Assembly (NCBI GenBank): GCA_029747585.1
Contig: JAPEVF010000044.1
Coordinates: 62,001-126,000, forward strand
Length of the DNA: 64,000 nucleotides
Reading direction: 5' to 3'
DNA from: Pleurotus djamor
Lineage: Eukaryota; Basidiomycota; Agaricomycetes; Agaricales; Pleurotaceae
Shown: positions 51,925-64,000 of the stretch, in pieces
Layout: each line of letters starts with the position of its first letter
How positions within the stretch are numbered: the first letter of the stretch is position 1
Translations under genes and position numbers: made by a program
Notes under the pieces: model-generated
Told to the model about the DNA's origin: nothing
Databases searched by the model: none
The model's input: only the letters and a program-made list of their open reading frames with translations

Positions 51925-54587
51925 TTACGACGTTTGCTCCGACTCGTCTATGAAAATATCCCGGTAATGCTTAAGGATGGTCTCAATAGCCTATTAGACC
52001 CGAAATTAGTGCCAGAGGATGACATCAAAGCACGGCACACTTGCCAAGTTTTGATAAATCGTGTCCGCCATGCTCCCGTCCATCTGACCATTTGCGCCAT
52101 TCGGTGGGTGTAATTGCCCAAATAAAGTCGGACCGAAGACTATCGCGAGGTTTTGTATAGTCATCGAGTTCTCATCGGCATGTTCAGTGATCCTGAAGGG
52201 AAAGGCATCATGTCAGACACATCTGTAAAAGGCACGTTCTGTGAACGTACTCACTTGTGCAGGTGGCCCAAGAAATACTTCAGGGTGGCGTAATTGGGAT
52301 CCGGAAGCTCATTGACTCGTTCGTGAAGTCGTATATGTCGTAGTCGGTCATTATCAATTTCTGGGATGCGGTCAGGTGAAGGAAAGCGATGCAGCAAGGG
52401 TAGGACGAACTAGCGGCATCGATGAACTTTTGATGGATGTGGAAAGTGAGTAAAGGTTCAGGTAGTTCACGCAGCCACATCTTGAGGACGCTGGTCACAT
52501 TGTTGATGTCACCAGACCACTCAGGAGCATCAAGGTCGACGGAGTCAAGGTCTAAAAAAGAAAGATACGAGGTGAAGAGGATTATATTATCGGATCGAAA
52601 CAAGCCCGACCTTTATCCAGCCGTTGCTTGAGGTTAAGGACTTTGCTTGAGGTACCACTAAGCCGATAGATGCCCTGTGATCGGATGCCGTACTTTTCGA
52701 TAGCTAAACANCACTTTTCAACGACCGCTGGAACCTCCACATTATCTCGCTCCATCTGCTCAGCCAAGTCAACCCCAAAAGTAGGTCTCCCCTTATCGGT
52801 TACACCGTTGGATTGGCTTCCAGACCCAGATGAGATACCTCTTTCTTGGAGTCGAGGCAGGGGAGGGAGCTGAAGGAAGTGAAATGTTGAGCTGAGCCGT
52901 CGCATGGTGGAACGGCATCAACTTACGAAACCATCGTCAACTGGCCCCTCGCGTCGAAGAGTTCTTGGACCAGACCCATGCGCATAAGCATAATTATGCA
53001 TATAGGTCTTAAAATCACCCCGATTATCGATCTTCTCTGTGGTGGCCTTGAGTCCCACTTTACGCGGAGCTAATCAGAAACGGATCTTCTGGGCCACGAG
53101 GAACGACTTACAAGCTTCGTCACTTGGAATCAACGTGGAACCATCAGCGAGGATGGTACTCTCAAAGAGGAATGCGTATCGGGTCAAGTGGTATTGCGTG
53201 CCTAGGTCGATTTCGTCAGCGCATTCTTTCAGCGCCTGTGTCCGATTAGCGGGGAGAGATCGCAAAGAAGACAGAGGACGTACCCTTAATATTCGTGGCA
53301 GCTGGAAGTTGAAATATTCCTGCCGCAAGGTCTGGGTCTCAGTCACAAACTTCCGATACGTATCTGATGCGGTCGACATTCTTGTTCTAATGTCGTCTTC
53401 TTGACGTTGAATCTAATCCGCACATGGTGAGATAAGAATAGAGCGTGTTTATCAATCTGCAAGCAAAACTCACATTCCCTGGGTTCCTACCCTTCAGTAG
53501 AAGGCCGCCCTTGGCGACTGCCTTGCCTATCGCCCGTTTGCCGACAGGACCACTGACTCTGGCCTGCACGGGATTGTCTTTGTACGACTCGCCTTCTTTC
53601 TGGAGCAAGACACGTTCCAGTTCTTCTGTGGTCATGTCTAATCGATTTTTACTCTTTTCTGTCGCCGCTTCAGACTCTTGCAGGGCCCGTTCATATCGCG
53701 AAGCGAGGTCCTTGGTCTATTACGCGTTTAGTCATAAGAAAGGAACCNNTATAAAAGATGACGATGACAGACCTGCTTCCTATTCTTCTCCACCTCCTTC
53801 ACCAAGGTCGCCAATTCATCACTCATCTCATGCAGCCGTTGAGAGAATCGTATTCGGTTGTCAGCCATGGTTTCGTGTATCCGCATCGAATGGTGCCAAG
53901 CAGTAACGAAAGTACTATAAACGGTACTTCAGTAAAGAATACATCGACTCTGATTCGCCACACAAACCCAGCCTTTCCGTCATTCATAGAGTAGGTATCT
54001 GATGACGTGCGTGCCAATTTCTGGAGGTTTTTCCCATATTCTTCTTCTATGACCGCACGCTTCTTGAAGAATACCGACGTTTCCTAATCAGCTATATGAG
54101 TATATTNACCGTTATTTCGAAATAACGTTTGGAGTTACCCTGCACGAGACGACACTCTGCTTAATACGGTCTAATAGCAGTGGTACACCGCACTGATAGA
54201 GCCTGTGTTAAACGCCAAGATGAGTTCAACAGTTACAACACTCACATCAAGATCGCAGAGTGCACGCAAGATACTCTCATCAAAGCCCGTGTCGACCAGT
54301 GTCACCGTTTCGCTTGGACCGGCCGCTGGGTCACGATTATCACTCGCAATTGTCGAATTATCATGCCAACGAGAGGTAGACGACCTGGGCACGGATTCGC
54401 TACTTGAGCGGGGTTGCGGTGATGGCGATTTGGCCTGAGCCGTGGCAGGATCCAGGGATTCTGTAATGTATGTCGCTGGCGGTTCGTAATGACTGGATAA
54501 GTTAGCGTCCACGGTGTCAAGATGTTCGCCTCGAGCAGCGGAGAGCGGGCCCTCTTCCATTGATGATTTGGCGGTAGAGACTGCCAT
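51925..54587 (-). CDS. RGD1: F-BAR and RhoGAP domain protein, Rgd1-like
   Basis: GTPase-activating protein for Rho GTPases that binds curved membranes. Start at 54587 (MAVSTAKSSMEEGP) with a Ser/Pro-rich leader of about 125 residues. The FCH/F-BAR part follows: FDESILRALCDLD, CGVPLLLDRIKQSVVSC, VFFKKRAVIEEEYGKNLQKLAR, then long helices (AERNR-type LHEMSDELATLVKEVEKNRKQ; KKEY-like TYRKFVTETQTLRQEYFNF). A linker of about 80 residues leads to RhoGAP: FGVDLAEQMERDNVEVPAVVEKC, GIRSQGIYRLSGTSSKV (arginine finger in GIYRLSG), WLRELPEPLLTF and NLAIVFGPTLF. The stop is at 51925-51927. In yeast Rgd1 acts on Rho3 and Rho4 in polarity. Roughly nine introns and one N in the GAP part. Confidence 0.87.
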
Positions 54588-55532
54588 GACTCTCGCGTTG
54601 GCGGAAATGAAGCTTGCCCAGGGAGTCGGGCGTCTGGAATTCAGCTGTCCAAATCTCGGTGATGGTGACCAAGTGCGTGGGAAACGTCCAAACAGGAGTT
54701 GAGCGCTAGTAATCAGGCGCCCGGCGGACTCACTTCCTGGTTCGTAGCAAGAACATTATTCCCCACTCTCTCTCTCTCCATAGGATCTAATCTTGAAGTA
54801 CTCAAATCAGTTGAAAGGGTCGATTCCTCACTTTATATCTATCTCAAGCTTGAAAACGGCTCTTCAAATGATAAATAATGAAGTTGTCCAAATCATGTCA
54901 CTAAGCCTCTGAATTACACAATGAGCACCACTGGTGTCGCTGAGGTGACTTGTTACGAAGGAGTGTGAGTGGGCATACTCTTGAGAGTGCAGTGATAGCG
55001 GAAGGAACGCTCATGTCTTGCACACTTATCAACACGGAGCTGGCGTGCCAGCACGCGTCTTCCCGCGCGATGCCCACGTCCAGAATGAAAGCAGGGTAGT
55101 AACTGAGAGATCCCAGGCTTACCGACACGTAATTAGGCAAACATGGGGTCAGAAAGGACTTTACGACGTTCTGGAACATGCACGCCAAAAGAATCCCCAC
55201 ACCATGCCATGAGCTGCAAGCACACCAGAGAAGTGTTGACCATGGAAGAGTCTGGGGAAAGACCCGAGTCCATGGCTCATTGTTCCAGGGTATCGGCGAG
55301 GGTGAGCACGTAGAAACAATAGAACTCAGTCCATTTGCGCACACGAGGTAACCGTAGTACAGACACGAAGTCGAAGGTACGTAAATAAGCAAACAGGTGG
55401 GGGGATCAGGATCGAGGAAACAAAGTGAAATCATACACAGTAACTGACGAAGCCCCAAAATACCGGAAGCAAAAAGTTCAAGACGCTCACTGACATTCAC
55501 AGGTGTGAATGAAGAAGCAGGGATGTGGATAC
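54588..55532. other. Intergenic; long unassigned open frame
   Basis: The first 300 bases are the RhoGAP promoter. From 54901 to 55536 the minus strand is open for about 211 codons (Cys, Leu and Ser-rich; no ATG at its head, internal ATG near 55431). It follows immediately after the Cys-rich gene and may be its 3' untranslated region or a continuation; no domain is visible. Confidence 0.4.
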
Positions 55533-55912
55533 TCAAGTGGAATCAGGTGGGGGTACCTTGCCACTGGCGACGATTTTGTCGTAGACGCAACGGTCGCAGA
55601 CGACGTCCTCGTAGGCATTGACGAGATAGCGCGTGGGTTGGAGCCTAAGGGAGTGGGGTTACTTAGGTAGTGGGTACACGAAAAGGAAAGGTAGTTACCT
55701 GGGAAGACAGGTCTCGGCGCAATCATGCTGCTCCAGGTTGTGGCACCGGCTAACGGCGCAAGTAGATTGGGTGCAATCCATCTAGTCACAAAAGAACGAG
55801 CTTTAGAGATATAAGCGAGCAGAAACATTGAGGCGACGATACCTTCTGGCGACTGACGGTATAGCGGTGCCCGCACGCACTCTGACCGAGAATATGGAGA
55901 GTGAAACACATT
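55533..55912 (-). CDS. Small Cys-rich protein of Agaricomycete type
   Basis: Three short exons give about 85 residues: MCFTLHILGQSACGHRYTVS, then MDCTQSTCAVSRCHNLEQHD with CAETCLPR, then LQPTRYLVNAYEDVVCDRCV. Two introns with good GT..AG ends separate them. The pattern (ACGH near the N-terminus, DCxQ, CxxxxCHN, CAETC, a QPxRY segment and a final CDRC pair) resembles a group of small Cys-rich proteins that I believe is common in Agaricomycete genomes and has no known function. Eight or more Cys and His residues suggest zinc binding. No signal peptide is seen. The exact last exon end is uncertain: reading through the last GTACCC gives a stop at 55533-55535. Confidence 0.6.
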
Positions 55913-56205
55913 GTTCGTGTTCCCCTCTTCACACTTTCCTTGAAAAAACTAGACTGAGGGTAAATGGGCCCACTGACCTATTCCTTATGTACGCCATGGG
56001 CAAGGCGCACAACAACATCGATATGGGTACACAGACCGGCTTAGAGTTCAAGTTCATCTCGAATAGAGTTCAACCATTGGGTGCACCCCCTCCTTCCCTC
56101 TCCATGCGCGGTAAACAGGACGAACGGGCTCAAAGAAAACAAGGTTACAAGGTTTATCAGGGGTAGTTTCATTTAGTTGAAGCGGTAATCGGAAAAAGAC
56201 CAATT
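55913..56205. other. Short intergenic spacer
   Basis: Promoter of the Cys-rich gene and 3' flank of Nup85; no gene. Confidence 0.45.
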
Positions 56206-59088
56206 TCATTTGCCACCTGAATCGTGCATATAACATAGCGAAAGGAACTTGGCTAACGCCAGCCTGACACATTGTAACTGATCGAAAGCCTTCTTTTCGT
56301 CGCCACCGAAGGATTTTATGAGGATAGCCATGTAATCCTGTGTCGAACCTTGTTGGGAACGAACAGTGATTTCGTTGAGTTTCGTGAGTAATGTGATAGC
56401 GCCTTGCACAGGGAGGACGGCCGAAATGTCTAGGGCGGAAATTCAAGAATGGAGTTGGTGGAAGAACAAGGACCCACGAACCTCCTCGTGTAATGGATAG
56501 GGCATCTGTTAATAGAACCGGCCACCAGGATTTTGGTGCGACTTCTTCCTGGAACATGGACACAAGATCGCTCAAGGCTTCCCGCGAGGCAGCTTTCATT
56601 CTCAACTGTTGGAAGCGGGCGTATCGGACGGCAAATATTAGATGGTGCACGAACACGCGGGGGGCTTCGCTTTGAGCCACAGGCTGTATGGCGGAAGAAA
56701 CATCTTCTGCAAGTTTTATGAAGCCTGATGGACCTAATGAAACAACGCGCGATTAGGTGGGTATCATCCAAAAGGGGGCAACGTACCACTTGTCCAGAAT
56801 TCCTGGAGAACCCTGTCTGCGACATAACCAACACCGACCCAATCTTCGGCGGAAGTATAATAAGCCAGCGCTAGTCCGTAGTGCTTTCGATCTACGAGAG
56901 ATCTGGCAGCAACCTGAAAGCAATAGATCAGTCACAATCCCATATACCGAGTAACCAGACCTCACTCTGCATGCAGAACGCCGGACGTCTTCTCTGTGAT
57001 GTTCCAAGCATGTTTCATTTATTTCTTTGAGCACACCGACTACGTCCCCAGCCTGACTCGTCGAGGCCTGAGTTTCCAAGTCGAGACGTAGAGGCACCCG
57101 AAGAAGGATTTCATCAGCACGCGATCGGCCCACGTCTCCGCAGGAATACATGTAATCAACAGTTAGCCTCCACAGGCTAGCATCGGCATGTAAACTATCA
57201 GCATAGGAGAGCACATAGTAATCCCGGATCGAGACATCTGCGCTGAAGCTAAGGTGAACAGGGAGCCATCTATGCGACGAAATGAAGGAGCTGAGCTTAC
57301 GATTCGTCCGGGTTCGTCTCGATAAGCGACAAACCCTCCATAATGTCGGCCAAATGAGCAGCCAGCCATGGGTCAAGCTGAGTGGCGTAATCCAGCGCTT
57401 GCTCCAGTTTGTCCGAAAGAAGACTGATGTGGATCATGTCCTCCAAGTTGGTCGGATCAGGTGGTAGCGCCTCGACAGCCTGCGCAACAATGTACCTGGA
57501 ATGAATACATGAGCTAGTGTCCTTATTGAGCGACGCAAATCCTTACGGCAGGTCTTGCCGCCGCAAACGAGTATCCAAGAAGATCCCCCATGCAGCGCAG
57601 ACTTCCTTCCAGTCCGCATCGAGATCTTCACACACTCTTTGAACAACCGACTCTCTTCCCTCAAGAATGCCGACGATATCACTCATTCGAGCCCACCAGT
57701 TATCAAAGTCATCACTTCGGTCATCCTCGGGGACAAAATCCATTTCAATACGCAGTTCTTTGACCTTTTCTTTCCAGCGATGAGAAGCATGGGCAAAGTC
57801 TCGTTCGGAACTGAATTGTTGGAGGAACGGTTGTGTTTCGATGATGGGGATGAGGCGTTTTGACAGGGGGTGAAGAGCTTCCGAGGGATGACGCGACAGA
57901 GCATCGAGGAAGAACACGGCAGCTTTGCGAAGGCCGCGCAGTATAGCTCTAATGCACAATGAGCAGAGCTTGGCTAAATGGAGTATAATGACATACCGCG
58001 TCAGGTATGGCCAGAACGCCTCGTCCTCCCAAGGGTTGTCAAGGGCACTCAGTTGGTCTCCATCTTCAGTCGAAGGCTCGATAAAGTGGATATTCAACCA
58101 TTCCATCAGCTCTTCACCTATCGGCACGTCCTCATATCCGGGCTCCGGGAGGTAGAGAACAACGAATAACGAGAAGCAAGTGTACAAGCTTCGATAATGA
58201 CCGCTACTAAATTGGAGAGGTTCAGCGCGAGGGAGGGGTTGCTAAAGGAGATGAGATGAACGAGGTTGTGGGACCCGAACCAGTAATTGCTCGCACCGAA
58301 GTGTGTACCCAACATTCCTTAATGAAATTGACATAGTCAATGGCCAGTTTGCGCATGGCCACAAGCTTATCGTCCGGTTTCAGGCTGAACATCATTAAAC
58401 AGGTCTTAGCCGTGCGTCATCGCAGAGGATTTAAGAAGACACCGACAATTGATCATCATGAGCCTGCGCTTCTCGAACAAGCTTTTGGAAAGCGGTGAAA
58501 ATGATCATAGTATCCGTGGCAAACTAGGAAGAAGTTCTAGCGCAGTCGAGCGCACATAGCACGGAGGGCAACGCTCACCAGGCGACGCTCCGACACTGGA
58601 ACTGCTTGCCGACTGGCGAAGTATATTGGTTGATCTCCAAGTGCCCGTTGTTCATTTTTTTGGGGATTTGAATCCTATAGCCAGCAAAACCCTCAAGACG
58701 CGAGATATACGACTCAACAGGCCTCTTACCTTGCTGCTCACGAACACACACAAGGAGTCATTGAGAGGTGACTGTGAGACCGACAACGTTTGGCCTGACT
58801 TGAGGAAGTCATCAACGCAGCCAGCTTCAAACAAAGGGGGCGCAAGGTTCAGGTCGTTTNCCCCCCATCTGTGTCGTGGATTTCGCCAAATAGTGGGTAT
58901 AACGGCGATATTGTCGAGGGAGTTGTGAACAAGGGTAAGTTGGGCGCCTATGGGCGCTAACGCGAAGCAAAACGCGTCCAGCCTTTCAAGAGTTTTCAAG
59001 TCACACGCTGGCCAGCCAACCGATCCAAAGTCTCTCAAGGTCAAAAAGATACNAAATGTCGTTCAAATGAAGGCGAAGGGGGCTTCAT
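56206..59088 (-). CDS. NUP85: Nucleoporin Nup85
   Basis: Scaffold subunit of the Nup84/Y complex of the nuclear pore. The likely start is the ATG at 59088 (MKPPSPSFERHF); an N at 59053 sits where the frame must shift to join the next segment, so a base is probably missing there. The N-terminal part (LAPIGAQLTLVHNSLDNIAVIPTIW) precedes the helical ACE1 domain. That domain includes WLNIHFIEPSTEDGDQL, DNPWEDEAFWPYL, AVFFLDALSRHP, IVAQAVEALPPDPTNLEDM, HLADIMEGLSLIE, DYYVLSYADSLHADASLWRLTVDYM and ILLRVPLRLD, all typical of the family. The C-terminal exons give LALAYYTSAEDWVGVGYVADRVLQEF and end YMHDSGGK at 56206. About a dozen introns. Family assignment is firm; the N-terminal exon joins are approximate. 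Confidence 0.82.
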
Positions 59089-59117
59089 AGGCCAATAGAT
59101 TAACCGCATGGATCCTA

Positions 59118-59648
<531 letters not shown>

Positions 59649-59941
59649 GTTGGATAATAAAGTGGAAGGGGAGTTTAGAAAGTTGTGAGAGTGTTACGGT
59701 GGGTGGCTGATGGGAGTGATGAAGAACGAAGTCCGGGCCACAGGGCCTATACTTATGGGTGTCGGTGTGGCTGTGTCGCATTTCCTTGTTGATCAACAAG
59801 TGGCTGTCACGTGCGCGCTAGACGCGTTCATATTTATGAGCTCCGCCACCTGGCTCAAACTCCCTCCAACTCTTACCGCCACTACCGCCATCATCACTTC
59901 GCGTCGCAACTTTCTATCACCTACTATCGTCATCATCATCA
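59649..59941. promoter_or_regulatory. Bidirectional H3-H4 promoter 2
   Basis: A 293-base gap between divergent H4 and H3 start codons, similar in length to promoter 1. A TATTTATG box points toward H3 near 59830, and a TATA-like AAGTATAG on the minus strand lies near 59747-59755 toward H4. Apart from that and a shared CACGTG-like ACGTGCGCG motif, little similarity to promoter 1 is obvious by eye. Confidence 0.6.
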
Positions 59942-60527
<586 letters not shown>

Positions 60528-60731
60528 ATGGTCTTTACTTTTTTGGGGATATGTATTGTAATTCTATCGTGTACACTATCACATCCGTAGTCTCAATCGA
60601 GGCGCATTCGCACACCCCTTTTATTTTGTTATGACAATCGCGTGCACATGAAGGTTCGAGGAGTTGCTACAGCGCAGTGAAAGTAAAGGTATATGTCTAA
60701 GATATGAAAAGTGATCGTGGTAGATAGGAAA
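60528..60731. other. Convergent 3' flanks of H3 and sirtuin
   Basis: A 204-base spacer holding the 3' ends of two convergent genes; no coding signal. Confidence 0.5.
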
Positions 60732-63434
60732 TCATCGCGTCCGTTGCTTCTTGTTATCTCGTTCGGCAGGTGGCGGGACCTGCGGCGGCACGGGAGCATG
60801 CGACGAGGCAGCGGGCATGTGCGCCTGTTCAAAGTCTTGAAGCCATTTACCACCTTCAGCCCCTCGGAATAACCATACATGACTACCCAAAGCAAGTGGA
60901 CCCACAAATCAGTTCCGAGTAGCCGCCAATGAACGGAAGCTCACCTATCGAACACTCTCTTCGGTTCTTCGTCAACAGGTAGATCAGGTTGCGAACGTTT
61001 TTTCATATTCACGTTTCCACGAGGGGGCTGAAAACGCATCGTTGATGGAGGTGTAGAGTTCCCAACGTCAGCTTGAACAACGGAAGTTGACTCAGTCCGA
61101 GACGGCGGAGTGCGAGGAAGGGACGGTGTTTGTGAGAGATCCCACCCGAGCTTGTGACATAGGTGACTGACTACCACGTCTGCATCTCCAAGGAGAACGA
61201 TCTAAACATTGAGCCTTAAGGTCTACGTTAATTCGGGAGAAAAAGCAAGTCTTACATCCGGATTAATATGTCTTATGGGCGTTTTGTTGATCAATATCTG
61301 CGTATGTGGGTGGTGAACACGAAGATTGAGGGACCGTGACGACTGAAAGGAGGCACATACCTGTGGAACCGAGTGAGGGAGGTGGTCTGATGACAACATG
61401 AACATCGAGAAAGAAGAAACGTAATGAATACGCTTACAAAGGATGTCTGAAACTGGGGCGACCTTCAAAGAGGTACCGATAACGAGAAGGAGGTCAACTT
61501 GGGATCTGTCTGCCGCCAGGCAGTGATCGAAGTTGGAAGACAGCTTTTCCCCGAAAAATGTGATATCTGGCTGCATAAGGAAATCATGAATGTCAACCCG
61601 ATAACGAAAGGCCCTCGTATGGGATACAAACCTTCATGATTCCAGCCGGGTATTGCGGAGAATCGCTACCGTCTTCCTCTTCGCTATCCCATTGCCCACG
61701 TCGCTTTTTCTTGCTGCGTGACTTGGACTTACCTGGCTTCTGCGATTTGGATTGTGGGTCCGCTGGGGGGCTGCAATTACAGAGGCGGCAAAGAGGGACG
61801 CGACGTTTCATAATGTCGGCCTCTATGGCTGAACCTTCAACGGTTGTGCGACATTGGATGCATGTGGCGGTGGCGAAAGAACCGTGACACTGAAGAACAT
61901 TCTTCACTCCGGCTAATGTTTCGAGGGTGTCGATATTCTGGGTATAATTCTGGTAGGGAGCAAGACGGTGTCAATATATCTCCCAGGTGTCTTCAGCTGG
62001 TAGCAGGACTCACACGCAAAAGCTATACATAGACGGATTTAACGTTCAAAGCATTAGCGTAACCTATATTGAGAGACGATCGAAGCACTGACCTGACCAT
62101 TGTCCTCCACGACTTTAATAAATCGGTGGCACGGGGATGGTACAAAGTTAGAGGGATAAATCTGACTGAACAGATGTCAGTACATGGAACCCAGGTTGAG
62201 CGACCTGGACGGACCTAGCAAAGGAGCTACGGCACGTGAAGGACGAGCAGTCAGCATGTGTCGTCCGCGAGGCAAAATTGTTCACCGACTAGAACACTGC
62301 CAGGCGTTAATAGTAGTAGTTCGAACGTCTAATGACACTCACCTGATGGATTCTCGCGGAAGTAATGAATGTCGAACCTAGAGACACTTCAGAATTTGAT
62401 TCCCAGAAGAGGGAAGATATCATGCACATTTGCTGTGGATCATCTAAATCGTAATCTCCGTTCTCCTTCAGGGAAGCATAAAGGCCATTGCGGGAGCGAA
62501 AGTCCGGTATCCCGCAAGATACACCTAGATGCGTGGTTGAAGATATGTCTGTCAGAAGATATAAGCGCGACTAACTGATACCAGCACCAGTAAGAAGGAT
62601 TATCCTTCTGCTAGATTGGATGAGTTGAACAGCATCTGCAACAGTGTTATACTGTGGCAACTTTTCGCGAAGTCTCAGTCTATGAATTCATGTAATGAAA
62701 GCTCGTCATGTGGGGGGATTGGGACCTACTCTCGAGACATTGCGACCTTGAGGAAGTACATCATCGTTCTCTCAGGCATAACACGTAGCTCTGGACACTG
62801 AAGCATGGATCACATAACTGTCCAAATTAATGATCACCCAGACATACCAGGTCGATACCGAATGCAGCAAGTAATTTCGGGATCGAGTGTTTGCGAAGAG
62901 TGACATATTCGCCCACCCACGCTGACATCCCTATCATACCGTATTAATAACAGGCTAAATTTGATGGGCACTCGAAAATTACCGTGCTCCTTCAAGTACC
63001 GCATCATTGCGCGGACCTCCTGGGCCGACCATGACTGTAAAGCTGCGGCGGTATTTATGTGCTTCGAGCTATCAGCCGCTGCAATGCATACCTTGATCTC
63101 GAGACGTGAAAAGTGCTGAAACATCCAGTTCCATATCGTCTTCGTCGAGCATGATCTCGACTTCAGAGGGCGCTTTACCATTAACATCTTCATGGTCGAC
63201 GCTAGGTTCCCCTTGCTCTGCAGCTTTGACTGAATCTGGGAATGCGTTCATGAGGTCCTCTACGGTCTCCATGTCGATATCCACATCTTCGGAAGCGGCG
63301 AGAAATGCGCGTATCTGAGAAGTTAAACGATCGAAGCGACCCAAGTCCTCCGGCGAATGGTTGCTGGAGTTTGGAGGCTCGGAATTGGATCTAGACGGTA
63401 TGGGAGTGGGTGCAACAGAGTCCTGTGAGCGCAT
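60732..63434 (-). CDS. Sir2-family NAD-dependent deacetylase (SIRT1/Hst type)
   Basis: Class I sirtuin that removes acetyl groups from lysines, typically on histones, using NAD. Start at 63434 ([21 protein letters not shown]) with an acidic Ser-rich leader. An exon with [13 protein letters not shown] and [15 protein letters not shown] precedes the catalytic core, as in the SIRT1/Hst1 group. The core shows IILLTGAG joined over an intron to a [13 protein letters not shown] segment (NAD binding), TQNIDTLE, the catalytic His in [11 protein letters not shown], zinc ligands CIQC and [14 protein letters not shown], and [15 protein letters not shown] basic insert ([12 protein letters not shown]) lies next to the zinc module. 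The tail is Pro-rich and ends NKKQRTR. It sits beside the H3-H4 pair, convergent with H3, and is likely nuclear. Confidence 0.88.
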
Positions 63435-64000
63435 GGCCGCCGTGTGTCAACTACGGGTACCAAGGGGTTGGCTGGACCTTGACCAGCTTTTTGGGTTACC
63501 ACCAAGCGTAAGTGGAAGGTAGTGGTCGACCAACAGCCCAGATGACATAAGCCTCCTGAGCTGTGAACTCCGGCCAAGGAGCACGTGCGAGATGATCGTT
63601 CCGTTCGGGTCCCCACCACGGTCTGTCGTCTGAACTTGGATTCCAAGTTTAACTGACCGCCCACCATCGCTGCTAGGTTCCATTTGCATCGCAAGCAAAC
63701 ATCCGGACTTTGCTTGGTGCAATATTTCCGGTCGACGTTTTCCCCCCTCCGTGGGCTTCGTTCGTGCAGGATTAACTATAATACTTCCTATTTCAATTTG
63801 TGCGGATGCCTAGGTGGGTGGACTTTCTAAAAACATGTACCAAGCACCCACGGAACGCTCAGTGTATTCAATGAAGCCAATCGCTTTAGATAACGATAAC
63901 TGCGTCCTTACTTTGTCGACTTGCCAACCTGGTATATAATGGTCGCCCACCTTGGTCACAAATAAGTAAACCCTCCTTCAAACCCTTCATCTGAACAACC
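63435..64000. other. Sirtuin upstream region, possible promoter at edge
   Basis: No gene is established. A TATATAAT box on the plus strand at 63933-63940 suggests a gene that starts beyond the right edge of the window. Confidence 0.45.

Overview
This is a 64 kb piece of nuclear DNA from a filamentous basidiomycete, most likely a wood-decaying, white-rot Agaricomycete. The genes are cut by many short introns (about 45-75 bases, GT..AG). The window carries three class II heme peroxidases with the residues of versatile peroxidases, a farnesyl-type mating pheromone precursor ending in CVVA, basidiomycete-style BTB and F-box genes and two divergent H3-H4 histone pairs. No bacterial or viral features are evident. 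Scattered N bases, densest between about 3.6 and 4.4 kb, show draft-quality sequence.

Layout. 1-4.5 kb: a BTB-domain gene, then poor sequence without a convincing gene. 4.8-10.7 kb: two tandem peroxidase genes on the plus strand. 11.3-12.5 kb: a single-span membrane protein with a disordered tail. 12.5-24.8 kb: a gene-poor block broken only by one intronless, disordered 498-residue protein. 24.8-26.7 kb: the third peroxidase, on the minus strand. 28-33.3 kb: a conserved but unnamed basidiomycete protein and the membrane RING ubiquitin ligase Dsc1/Tul1, both on the minus strand. 33.8-41.9 kb: a compact conserved stretch with Nnf1 (kinetochore), two tRNA-Thr genes, an Rkm5-like methyltransferase, the pheromone precursor, a mitochondrial rhomboid protease, a second METTL21-type methyltransferase and a centromere-type H3 variant. 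42-48.3 kb: a secreted or GPI-anchored aspartic protease, a secreted sedolisin and a small secreted protein. 48.5-64 kb: H3-H4 pair, F-box protein, F-BAR/RhoGAP, small Cys-rich protein, nucleoporin Nup85, a second H3-H4 pair in mirror order, and a Sir2-type deacetylase.

How the genes work together. The left half carries secreted oxidative enzymes for lignin attack; the two secreted endoproteases at 42-47 kb fit the same extracellular lifestyle. The right half is chromatin and housekeeping: canonical histones, an H3 variant, a kinetochore subunit, a sirtuin and a nuclear pore subunit. The pheromone precursor is the only mating-type element; no STE3-type receptor was found, so this is either the edge of a B (P/R) locus or a solitary pheromone gene. 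Gene models were spliced by eye, so exon edges are approximate even where the family is certain.
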